DNA of 8,621 nucleotides from Prevotellaceae bacterium (GTDB taxonomy: Bacteria; Bacteroidota; Bacteroidia; Bacteroidales; UBA932): positions 1 to 8,621 of the forward strand of contig JAITKY010000275.1 in assembly GCA_031278135.1 (NCBI GenBank), read 5' to 3'. A program made the translations under genes and the position numbers. The notes beneath the pieces were generated by a model. The model was given only the letters and a program-made list of their open reading frames with translations. It did no database searches and was not told the origin of the DNA. This document shows, in pieces, positions 1 to 6,735 of this stretch (position 1 is its first letter; each line of letters begins with the position of its first letter).

Positions 1-1
1 T

Positions 2-148
2 CCTACTCTCTCGTCGGTACAGGATAAAGTGTACGACAGTTATCTGAAAACCAATAAACAACAAAGCGGTATCCTCAGCTATTCCGAAATGACAGTTTTG
101 CTTGTCGCATGGGAAAAAAACTTTAACCCAGATTGCAGCAAAAAGTAA
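2..148 (+). CDS. C-terminal end of an unidentified protein (5' end outside window)
   Basis: An open frame enters from the left edge and stays open for 48 codons to a TAA at 146-148. It reads as ordinary protein, ending in SYSEMTVLLVAWEKNF and NPDCSKK, with no low-complexity bias. I do not recognise the family and assign no function. It is the only gene on the + strand and converges on the TatD gene, whose stop lies 67 bases away. The 149-215 gap has no convincing terminator hairpin for either gene, only a weak CCCT/AGGG pair. An open run of 48 codons can occur by chance, so the call rests on residue composition and on the sensible convergent layout. Confidence 0.5.
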   Translation, partial: PTLSSVQDKVYDSYLKTNKQQSGILSYSEMTVLLVAWEKNFNPDCSKK

Positions 149-215
149 AAATATCAACAAAAATAATGCCCTAATCAACGGTATTGCAGGGTTTTCAAAA
201 GCAGATCATGCTAAA

Positions 216-986
216 TCAAATATCAAAAATTTTTCTTGCGTTTTCGGAAGTGATTCTGTTGACTTCTTCGATGCTAATATTTTTCAGTTCTGCGATTTTC
301 TGTGCAATGATTGGGATATATGAACTTTCGTTACGTTTACCTCTGTATGGATGCGGAGTCAGATAAGGAGCGTCGGTTTCCAGCATTGTATCCGTTATGG
401 AGATGATATCCAGAACTTGCGGTAATTTGCTGTTTTTAAATGTGACGACACCGCCGATACCGATTTTGAACGTGCCATATTTTTTGATTTTGAGATAATC
501 GTCGCGACTGCCCGAAAATCCATGGAATACACCTCTGATATTTGAGTTGTGAATACGGTCGAGTATCGAAAAAATTTCGGCAAAAGAATCTCTTGCATGT
601 ATTATCACCGGAAGATTACGTTGTTCGGCGAGTTTAACCTGTTTTTCGAACGCATCACATTGTTGAGCTATGTAATCCATAGACCAATAACAGTCGATTC
701 CTATCTCTCCGACAGCGACAAATCGATTCGAATCCAACTGTTTTTCGACAAAAGCAAGTTCGTCCCCATAATCGTGTTTCACCGACGTAGGATGCAGACC
801 CACAGCCGGAAAACATATTCCCGGATAATCGTTGCAAAGTTTCATCATTGCGTCGAAATTGCTCATATCCGTCGAAGGAATGATGAATTGTGTCACACCG
901 TTGTCAATAGCCCTTTTGACCGCCTCATCACGGTCGGCATCAAACTCTTCGGAGTATAAATGTGTATGTGTATCAATCATAATCAT
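216..986 (-). CDS. tatD: TatD family metal-dependent hydrolase (DNase)
   Basis: This is a cytoplasmic TIM-barrel metallohydrolase of the TatD family; characterised members act as Mg-dependent 3'-5' exonucleases or in DNA repair and turnover. All expected metal ligands are visible in 256 residues: the N-terminal HxH (H7, H9 in DTHTHLYS), E94 in VGEIGID, H130 in VIIHARDS, H155 in FHGFSG and D205 in ETDAPYL. The GLHP signature is at 63-66. The length is typical of the family. Two ATGs (986 and 980) both suit the start; the second gives the common MIDTHTH beginning. It is the last gene of the recJ-porP-mtaB-tatD run, 42 bases after the mtaB stop. No separate promoter of the TAnnTTTG type is seen in front of it. 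The family is certain; the true substrate is not. Confidence 0.95.
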   Translation of the reverse strand: MIMIDTHTHLYSEEFDADRDEAVKRAIDNGVTQFIIPSTDMSNFDAMMKLCNDYPGICFPAVGLHPTSVKHDYGDELAFVEKQLDSNRFVAVGEIGIDCYWSMDYIAQQCDAFEKQVKLAEQRNLPVIIHARDSFAEIFSILDRIHNSNIRGVFHGFSGSRDDYLKIKKYGTFKIGIGGVVTFKNSKLPQVLDIISITDTMLETDAPYLTPHPYRGKRNESSYIPIIAQKIAELKNISIEEVNRITSENARKIFDI

Positions 987-1008
987 CTTTATTTACGATT
1001 TTAAATTG

Positions 1009-1022
1009 GGCTGATGCCAGCC
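1009..1022 (-). other. Small hairpin between mtaB and the TatD gene
   Basis: GGCTG and CAGCC form a perfect 5-bp stem around a 4-base ATGC loop, just downstream of the mtaB stop codon at 1029-1031. On the minus strand it is followed by CAATTTAAAA, not a T run, so it is at best a weak or partial terminator, or an RNA-processing or stability element within the operon transcript. The stem is short enough to be chance. Confidence 0.25.
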
Positions 1023-1028
1023 AAAATC

Positions 1029-2321
1029 TCAAATATAAACTTTAGCGGTCATATTTCCACTGTCGGCGATGTCGTGCAGTTTGACACGAATGATTTTACC
1101 AGCTAAATCTTTTCGAACCGGTATTTCAGTTTTGATATAATTTCGTGTAAATCCGTACATTATTCCTTTTTTCACTGCCGATTCGAATAACACCTCTTCA
1201 TCTCTTCCGGCGTTTTTGACGTAAAAATCACGATGAAGCCTGTGGCATAACTCATTCAACCGCTTAACTCTTGCGTTTATTATTCCGTTATCGACTTTGT
1301 TTTTCATCTTTTCGCTGTCGGTGCCGGGACGTTCGGAATACGGAAAGATGTGCAGATAAGCAGGATTCAGTTCTTCAAGAAACCGGTAAGTGTCTTCAAA
1401 ATCCCCTTCGGTCTCTCCGGGAAAACCGACTATCACGTCGATACCAAAAAAAGTATATGAGTCTTTGTTTCGCAATATATCGACTTTTTTGCGAAACAAC
1501 TCTGTCAGATACCGTCGGCGCATAAGTTTCAGAATCCTGTCGCTGCCCGACTGTAGAGGAATATGATAGTGGGGCAAAAACTTGCCGGACTGTGAGATGA
1601 AATCGATGATTTCGTCCGTGAGCAGATTCGGTTCGATAGACGAAATCCTGAAACGCTCGATACCTTCAACTTTGTTGAGCGTTTTTAGCAAATCGATAAA
1701 CTTCTCATTCCCCGAACGTCCGAAATCGCCAATATTGACGCCCGTGAGTATTATCTCTTTTGTTCCCGACGCCGAAATTTTCATCGCCTCCTCGACGATC
1801 GATGCAACAGAAGGATTTCGGCTTTTTCCTCTTGCTTTCGGGATAGTGCAGTATGCACATTTATAGTCGCATCCATCCTGCACTTTCAGGAACGACCGCG
1901 TTCTATCGCCCGACGAAAACGCTTGGAAAAAACTGTCCACGCTGTTTATTTCACACGAAAAGATCCGTGCTTCGCCCTTGTTTCTTATACTGTTAACGTA
2001 TTCAAACAATCGACCTTTAGCGTCGGCGCCCAAAACCAGATCCACTCCTTCGACAGAAGCGATTTCTTCGGGCTTCAACTGCGCATAACATCCTGTAACC
2101 GCAATAATTGCGTTCGGCGATTGCCGGATAAACTTCCTTATTGCTTGCCGGCATTTACGGTCTGCCTGTTCGGTGACGGAACAGGTATTGATGACGTAAA
2201 TATCAGCAGGTTGCAAATGGCTGACCCGCTCGAATCCGTTATCGACAAAAACTCTGGCGAGCGCCGATGTCTCGGAAAAATTCAATTTGCATCCCAAAGT
2301 ATAAAAAGCAACCTTTTTCAT
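1029..2321 (-). CDS. mtaB: tRNA t6A37 C2-methylthiotransferase MtaB (radical SAM)
   Basis: MtaB converts N6-threonylcarbamoyladenosine at position 37 of ANN-decoding tRNAs to the 2-methylthio form, using S-adenosylmethionine and two 4Fe-4S clusters. The 430-residue protein has the full methylthiotransferase layout. The N-terminal domain carries three cluster cysteines, C11 (LGCKLNFSE), C47 (INTCSVTEQAD) and C78 (VTGCYAQ). The radical SAM core has the CxxxCxxC triad C151, C155, C158 (GCDYKCAYC). A C-terminal TRAM-like RNA-binding region spans about 370-430. The TLGCKLN and EQADRKCRQ-type motifs favour MtaB over MiaB or RimO. The ATG at 2319-2321 directly follows the TAG of the upstream PorP gene with no intervening base, so translational coupling is likely. 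Nothing is missing or truncated. Confidence 0.95.
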   Translation of the reverse strand: MKKVAFYTLGCKLNFSETSALARVFVDNGFERVSHLQPADIYVINTCSVTEQADRKCRQAIRKFIRQSPNAIIAVTGCYAQLKPEEIASVEGVDLVLGADAKGRLFEYVNSIRNKGEARIFSCEINSVDSFFQAFSSGDRTRSFLKVQDGCDYKCAYCTIPKARGKSRNPSVASIVEEAMKISASGTKEIILTGVNIGDFGRSGNEKFIDLLKTLNKVEGIERFRISSIEPNLLTDEIIDFISQSGKFLPHYHIPLQSGSDRILKLMRRRYLTELFRKKVDILRNKDSYTFFGIDVIVGFPGETEGDFEDTYRFLEELNPAYLHIFPYSERPGTDSEKMKNKVDNGIINARVKRLNELCHRLHRDFYVKNAGRDEEVLFESAVKKGIMYGFTRNYIKTEIPVRKDLAGKIIRVKLHDIADSGNMTAKVYI

Positions 2322-3290
2322 CTATTCTTTTCCGGTTACAAATTTAAATACCAGACCGATTTCATGGGAAGAAGTCGCAAGTCCCCGAAAATTTTTGCCT
2401 GTAAAGCCGAAGTCAAAAATGTAATGAACATCCATTATATCAGATATATATCCAATGTGAAACGACTCAGTGAATGCATTGAGTTTGAAATTCTGACGGC
2501 TGTACAGTCCGACATTGAAATTCAGGAAATTGTATAATACTCCGGCTCCAAACAGTGTTACATCCGCTTGACGGATGAAAAAGGCAACCGGTTTAAGCGT
2601 CGAATTTTCCAGATAACGTGTTAATCCTCTTGACGGCATATATTTAGTCCCGCTAAATATCGGTATTTTCCACTCGGCATGGGCATAAATTCGTAAAGGT
2701 CGTGACCAGTAAACGTACTTGTCTTCTTTTCCCAGATGATACACGGCTGCTCCAGCTTCGAAATAATCGGAATCGAACAGTCCTCCAAAACCGAAATCCA
2801 CGCCGAACTCCGACTGTTTTTCGTAAAATTGAGTTGGTTCGACAATTACGACTGTTCCGTCGGGATTAATCATGTCCGGAAACGCCAGATCGTTAGGATT
2901 GTTGATTCCGTAATACAGATTCGCCATTAACCCGGCTTTGATGGAGTTCGACTGTCCGACAGATATTTTGTACGAATAGACCAAACCCGCTGAAGTATAT
3001 GAATATGATTTGCTTCCAAGCTGGTCGCTCATCAGGGTGAGGCCTATTCCACTGTTATACCGGTCGATATATGTATCGAACGAAGCGCTGTAAGTAGCGA
3101 AACCCGTTCCGGATGCCGGATAATGATTTCGGTAGTTTAATGTTGCACGGGTATAATATTCGTTACCTGCGTATGCCGGATTAAAAAACAGTGGCATAGC
3201 AGGTTTTACCGACAAATACGGGTCTTGGGCATTTGCGGTAAGACATGTAAACAAAAATACAGCGCAACAATATGTCTTTATTCTAAACAA
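2322..3290 (-). CDS. PorP/SprF family type IX secretion-associated outer-membrane protein
   Basis: PorP/SprF proteins are Bacteroidota outer-membrane beta-barrels linked to the type IX secretion and gliding machinery. PorP itself partners with the peptidoglycan-associated PorE; many genomes hold several paralogues. The 322 residues begin with a signal peptide (basic R3/K5, hydrophobic stretch to about 19, likely cleavage after ANAQ). The family marker FNPAYAG sits at about 36-42, followed by RNHYP and a long run of alternating aromatic/glycine strands ending in EIGLVFKFVTGKE, as expected for a barrel. The start is odd: no in-frame ATG fits. TTG at 3288-3290 gives the intact signal peptide, and the next in-frame codon groups upstream lead straight to the recJ stop at 3303-3305. 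Its neighbours are housekeeping genes rather than other secretion genes, so it is probably an orphan paralogue, not the core PorP. The family is secure; its role in this organism is inferred. Confidence 0.9.
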   Translation of the reverse strand: MFRIKTYCCAVFLFTCLTANAQDPYLSVKPAMPLFFNPAYAGNEYYTRATLNYRNHYPASGTGFATYSASFDTYIDRYNSGIGLTLMSDQLGSKSYSYTSAGLVYSYKISVGQSNSIKAGLMANLYYGINNPNDLAFPDMINPDGTVVIVEPTQFYEKQSEFGVDFGFGGLFDSDYFEAGAAVYHLGKEDKYVYWSRPLRIYAHAEWKIPIFSGTKYMPSRGLTRYLENSTLKPVAFFIRQADVTLFGAGVLYNFLNFNVGLYSRQNFKLNAFTESFHIGYISDIMDVHYIFDFGFTGKNFRGLATSSHEIGLVFKFVTGKE

Positions 3291-3302
3291 TTTAAAAACG
3301 TA

Positions 3303-5033
3303 TTATGGAATAATTTCTTTTTCTTTTATATCTTTAATCTGCAACTGGATATTTGCGATTCCGCGATAATAATTTTCGGCTATCGAATAACAGGCATCGG
3401 CAGGATTTCCTCCGTTAAGATGCTCAAAATGTTCTGCTTGATTGAATGCTATAGCCGGAATATGCCGGTAAGGTTCATTTTCCTGAATCAACTCGAGGCG
3501 CAGGTGGTCGCCATCCTGCCCAACAATACAGCCATTACCGTTGTCGTACACGTTTTTAGTAACAAAAACAGGCGACATGTTTCCGGGACCAAAAGGTTGG
3601 AACTGTTTCAAAATACGGAAAAACTTTGGCGTTATCTGTTTAAAATCCAAATAATCATCGATTTCTATACGAGGAATCATCATGTCATCCGTAACAAGTT
3701 CTCCGGCAATTTGTTCAAACCGTTCTTTAAATCGCTCCAGATTAGACTTTTTCAGCATCAAGCCTGCTGCATACGTATGTCCGCCGAAATTTTCGAGCAA
3801 GTCGGAACAACTCTCTACTGCCTGATATAAATCGAATCCGGGAATACTGCGCGCCGAACCGGTGATATATTCGTTCAACGAATCGGTTAGTACAATCGTC
3901 GGTTTATAATACGACTCTATCAACCGTGATGCGACAATACCTATCACGCCTTTGTGCCACTTTGGATTATAAACGACAGTCGCTTTTCCGGCAATTCCTT
4001 CGCCGCTTTTTTCAAGCATGTGTATGGCTTCCTGTGTGATTCGGCGATCGACGGATTTCCGGTCGTTGTTATTAATATTTATTGCTTCGCTAAATTCGTC
4101 GGCTGTTTTATCCGAATCGGAAGTAAGCAGTTCTACTGCTGCTTTACCCGATTTCATCCTGCCCGCCGCATTAATACGTGGACCAATTTTGAAAACTACA
4201 TCGTCGATAGTTACCTTCTGACCTTCGAGTCCCGAAACTTTCAGTATCGACCGAAACCCTCTGCGCGGGTTGTCGTTCAACTGTTTAAGCCCGTAAAATG
4301 CAAGAATACGGTTTTCGCCGGTCACAGGAACAATATCGGAGGCAATACTCACTGCAAGCAAATCCAGATAAGGATAAAGTTCGGAACAGGGTATGTTATT
4401 AATTATACAAAAAGCCTGTAACATCTTGAACCCCACACCACAGCCCGACAAATCCGGAAAAGGATAGCCACAATCGCTGCGTTTGGGATCGAGAACAGCC
4501 ACTGCCTTGGGAATTTCGTCGCCCGGTAAATGGTGATCGCAGATAATGAAGTCGATACCTAATGATCTGGCGTAAGAAATTTTGTCGTTTGCCTTTATTC
4601 CACAATCCAGAGCGATAACAAGCGAAACAGCTTTTTCTTTTGCGTAGTCGATGCTTTTGTACGATATTCCGTAACCTTCGCTGTATCTGTCGGGAATATA
4701 AAAGATTACTTTTTTGTAATACTTTCTCAAAAACAGGTAGATCAGCGATACCGCCGTCGTTCCGTCAACATCGTAATCGCCGTAAATCATGATATTTTCT
4801 CTTTCTTTGATTGCATTGTTGATTCTGTTTACGGCGATATCTATGTCTTTCATGAGAAAAGGGTCATGAAGATTTTCCAGTTTCGGACGAAAAAAAGCAT
4901 GGGCATCCTGAAAAGTATATACTCCTCGCTGCACAAGTAAATTTGCTAATACTGTGTCGATTGACAATTCTTCTGCCAAGTGTTGCACATCCGCAGGATT
5001 GCCTTTTTGTTTCATTATCCACTTTCTTTCCAT
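3303..5033 (-). CDS. recJ: Single-stranded-DNA-specific exonuclease RecJ
   Basis: RecJ is a cytoplasmic 5'-3' ssDNA exonuclease of the DHH family acting in recombinational, mismatch and base-excision repair. From ATG 5033 the protein is 576 residues, normal for the family. Motifs run in order: YGDYDVDGT (84-92; D86, D88, D90), ALDCG (141-145; D143), DHHLPG (166-171), GCGVGFKM (197-204), D224 in YLDLLAVSIASD, RINAAGRM (286-293), then the DHHA1 domain with GGHTYAAG (417-424) and an OB-type C-terminal region from about 455. The frame is open upstream to 5174, but that extension crosses the promoter at 5060-5089 and the terminator of the preceding operon. ATG 5033 gives MERKWIMKQKGNP and a leader of about 20 bases; 5039 and 5015 are alternatives. 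It is the first gene of a four-gene operon. Confidence 0.96.
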   Translation of the reverse strand: MERKWIMKQKGNPADVQHLAEELSIDTVLANLLVQRGVYTFQDAHAFFRPKLENLHDPFLMKDIDIAVNRINNAIKERENIMIYGDYDVDGTTAVSLIYLFLRKYYKKVIFYIPDRYSEGYGISYKSIDYAKEKAVSLVIALDCGIKANDKISYARSLGIDFIICDHHLPGDEIPKAVAVLDPKRSDCGYPFPDLSGCGVGFKMLQAFCIINNIPCSELYPYLDLLAVSIASDIVPVTGENRILAFYGLKQLNDNPRRGFRSILKVSGLEGQKVTIDDVVFKIGPRINAAGRMKSGKAAVELLTSDSDKTADEFSEAININNNDRKSVDRRITQEAIHMLEKSGEGIAGKATVVYNPKWHKGVIGIVASRLIESYYKPTIVLTDSLNEYITGSARSIPGFDLYQAVESCSDLLENFGGHTYAAGLMLKKSNLERFKERFEQIAGELVTDDMMIPRIEIDDYLDFKQITPKFFRILKQFQPFGPGNMSPVFVTKNVYDNGNGCIVGQDGDHLRLELIQENEPYRHIPAIAFNQAEHFEHLNGGNPADACYSIAENYYRGIANIQLQIKDIKEKEIIP

Positions 5034-5050
5034 AGACATTGATACCATAA

Positions 5051-5063
5051 TTTGTCCGACAAA
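5051..5063. promoter_or_regulatory. 13-bp palindrome over the recJ start region
   Basis: TTTGTCCGACAAA is a perfect inverted repeat (6-bp arms, one central base). It overlaps the last bases of the -7 box and the expected transcription start of recJ, a position where a repressor would block initiation. This is what the sequence shows; that it is an operator is inference, and a six-base dyad of this kind can arise by chance. Confidence 0.3.
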
Positions 5064-5089
5064 GGTATAACATTTTAATGGATTGACAA
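5060..5089 (-). promoter_or_regulatory. Bacteroidota-type promoter of the recJ operon
   Basis: On the minus strand TACCTTTG (5067-5060) matches the -7 consensus TAnnTTTG exactly. TTG (5089-5087) lies 19 bases upstream, in the -33 position. The expected start of transcription near 5054 leaves about 20 bases before the recJ ATG at 5033. The same eight-base -7 box occurs at the second operon of the window. Confidence 0.75.
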
Positions 5090-5134
5090 TATTTATATTA
5101 AAAAAAACAGATATACAGATATATAATACAGGGC

Positions 5135-5172
5135 AAAAAAAAGAGAGGCAGGATTTGGGTGTCCTGTCTCTC
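5135..5172 (-). terminator. Intrinsic terminator of the DUF6057/TolB-like operon
   Basis: An 11-bp stem pairs 5162-5172 with 5143-5153 (GAGAGACAGGA against TCCTGCCTCTC as read on the minus strand, with one A/C mismatch in that reading), around an 8-base loop. It is followed on the minus strand by eight T residues (5142-5135). It lies about 100 bases past the stop of the TolB-like gene and just before the recJ promoter, so it separates the two transcription units. There is no T run on the other side, so it works in the minus direction only. Confidence 0.85.
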
Positions 5173-5271
5173 ATAACCTAACTTAAACCTATGAAAAAAC
5201 CAATTTGCTTATATGATGCCTTTCCGGGAAAAAGGTTTAATCATGGTAAAAAAAATCTTGATATTCCATTC
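5173..5271. other. Noncoding stretch between TolB-like gene stop and its terminator
   Basis: About 100 bases with no gene I can support. On the + strand, just right of the terminator stem, it reads CATAACCTAACTTAAACCT and then ATGAAAAAACC at 5191, which resembles the leader and first codons of a Bacteroidota gene. The frame that follows (5191-5463) has no signal peptide or recognisable protein and runs antisense through the TolB-like gene, so I do not call it coding. A short dyad, TTTCC-G-GGAAA, is at 5221-5231. Confidence 0.4.
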
Positions 5272-6732
5272 CTAAAAAGTTCCTTTAATAGTGCGTTCGA
5301 GTGTTTGAGGCGATACGGTTATTTTACCTGTAACAAATTCGGGGATATTATACGATTTGAGCAATTCGTTGTAATGATTCAACGGTCTTTTCTGGGGCAA
5401 CAGAAAAGGTTTGTGGAATACGCCTGTCGAATCAAAATAAGCGATGTACGGGCGTGTGTATAAACCGTCTATCCGGCGACTGCCATACACCATCCAGCGC
5501 CCGTTCGACGACCATGAATGATAACTGTCGCTTTCGTCGCTGTTGATGCTGTTCGCCGGTTCGACGAGGCCTGTGGACAAATCGAGGAGATATAAATCAT
5601 TGTCTTTATGCCATATCGGAAATGTCCCGAAAGAGGATAAACAGACGACCATATATTTTCCGTCGGGAGATATTCTCGGAAAGGCAACGCTTTTGCCCAT
5701 TGCCGATGCCGACAATACCGTATCGATACGTTTGCCGGTTGTCATTGTCTGCGGATCGAAACTGACTTTCAACAAGTCGTATTTTATGGAATCGTAACTG
5801 TCGGGCATCTTTTTCGCTGGTGCACTGCAGAAATACAGCGTTTTTCCGTCGGGCGACCATTCGGGAAAAGTTTCGAAATGTGCGGGAGAATGTATTGCCG
5901 CAGTATAATTAATGGTCTGTGTTTCCGTATTATATATGATTAAATCCGAAGAAGTGTCATATACTTCGATATGATGATTGCCTGAAGAATGGAAGGCCTG
6001 AAAAGTCTGGTTGACCGAAAAAGCAATATACTTGCCTTGCGGATGCCAGCGAGGATAGACGCCGACAGAAACAAGATCGGGCGTCTTGAGATTTAGTTTC
6101 GACAACTCGCCGTCTTTAAAAAGAATCGTGCCCGCATGTTGAGCGCGTACATGAAAAAGCATTTGTTGCGGATTGTTTGCGCAGAAAGAATGACAGTTCA
6201 TACAGTTGCCGTCGGTTAAAGTATTCATTATGACCGGCGTTTCATCGAACGATTCCAGATTGCGCTGATATATTCCCATTTTTCCCCAATATTCATATCC
6301 GGGTTCAATCAGACGGTAAGCAATGTATGGATCAACTGCTTCGGGCGATATTGTCAGTTGTAGGCTTCGGTATCGTATCCAGCCGGTTGTTTCTTTGGCG
6401 AAAATACTTACGGACAACGATTCTCCTGCATGTTGCCGGAGTAGACGTTTCCATTTTCCGGCAGGAATCAGGATGTCGTTGCTGCTATATACATCGAAAG
6501 AATCAAGTCTCGTTGCAAAGCGTGCCATAAATTTATTTCCGTCCTCCATTATCCTGAAATTCAGCGGAGCGATATTCACCGGAATTGTTATGTCCGCATA
6601 ATCCGGAAAAATGTGTGGAGTAATATCCAACATTTTGTATTGCTCTACGCGTGAACAGGATACGGCAAACAGCAGGTAGCACATTGCCGCCATTTCGCAA
6701 CAGGCGTTTTTAATACAATATCTTTTTTGCAT
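5272..6732 (-). CDS. TolB-like PD40 beta-propeller lipoprotein with CxxCH motif
   Basis: This is probably an envelope lipoprotein of 486 residues. The N-terminus is hydrophobic (MCYLLFAV, 17-24) and ends in a lipobox-like AVSC with C26 as the likely lipidated residue. Residues about 30-140 form an unrecognised beta-rich domain. CMNCH at 177-181 is a textbook CxxCH heme-c attachment motif, with a further C184 (NCMNCHSFC). The C-terminal half has PD40/TolB propeller repeats: YPRWHPQGKYIAFS (226-239), FPEWSPDGKTLYF (289-301), FPRISPDGKYMVV (351-363) and YHSWSSNGRWMVY (404-416). ATG 6730-6732 lies three bases after the stop of the DUF6057-type gene, so the two are cotranscribed. Bacteroidales genomes carry proteins like this, often annotated only as TolB-like. 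Heme binding is inferred from the motif; a zinc or disulfide role for the cysteines is possible. It is not TolB of the Tol-Pal system: no pal or tolQRA is nearby. Confidence 0.85.
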   Translation of the reverse strand: MQKRYCIKNACCEMAAMCYLLFAVSCSRVEQYKMLDITPHIFPDYADITIPVNIAPLNFRIMEDGNKFMARFATRLDSFDVYSSNDILIPAGKWKRLLRQHAGESLSVSIFAKETTGWIRYRSLQLTISPEAVDPYIAYRLIEPGYEYWGKMGIYQRNLESFDETPVIMNTLTDGNCMNCHSFCANNPQQMLFHVRAQHAGTILFKDGELSKLNLKTPDLVSVGVYPRWHPQGKYIAFSVNQTFQAFHSSGNHHIEVYDTSSDLIIYNTETQTINYTAAIHSPAHFETFPEWSPDGKTLYFCSAPAKKMPDSYDSIKYDLLKVSFDPQTMTTGKRIDTVLSASAMGKSVAFPRISPDGKYMVVCLSSFGTFPIWHKDNDLYLLDLSTGLVEPANSINSDESDSYHSWSSNGRWMVYGSRRIDGLYTRPYIAYFDSTGVFHKPFLLPQKRPLNHYNELLKSYNIPEFVTGKITVSPQTLERTIKGTF

Positions 6733-6735
6733 CTT

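Noticed and set aside
149..215. Possible terminator between the two convergent genes
   Set aside because: Only a CCCT/AGGG pair with a 15-base loop is present and no good T run in either direction.
549..959. 136-codon open frame on the + strand
   Set aside because: It lies antisense within the TatD gene, whose metal ligands are all intact; its own product has no recognisable feature.
1923..2537. 204-codon open frame on the + strand across the mtaB/PorP junction
   Set aside because: It is antisense to two well-supported genes and has no domain or start signal.
3225..3830. 201-codon open frame on the + strand
   Set aside because: It is antisense to recJ and the PorP gene start; the product is low in recognisable motifs.
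3954..4421. 155-codon open frame on the + strand
   Set aside because: It is antisense to the conserved core of recJ, so the openness is a by-product of codon use there.
5191..5463. 90-codon open frame on the + strand beginning ATGAAAAAACC
   Set aside because: The start looks gene-like, but most of the frame is antisense to the TolB-like gene and no signal peptide or family is visible. Kept only as a finding about the leader.
5656..5862. Repeated CCGTCGGG-type DNA words
   Set aside because: They encode the SPDGK core of successive PD40 propeller repeats, so they are protein repeats and not a DNA element.
5272..6732. TolB of the Tol-Pal system
   Set aside because: Only the propeller repeats are shared. 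The protein has a lipobox-like motif and a CxxCH motif, and no tolQ, tolR, tolA or pal gene is adjacent.
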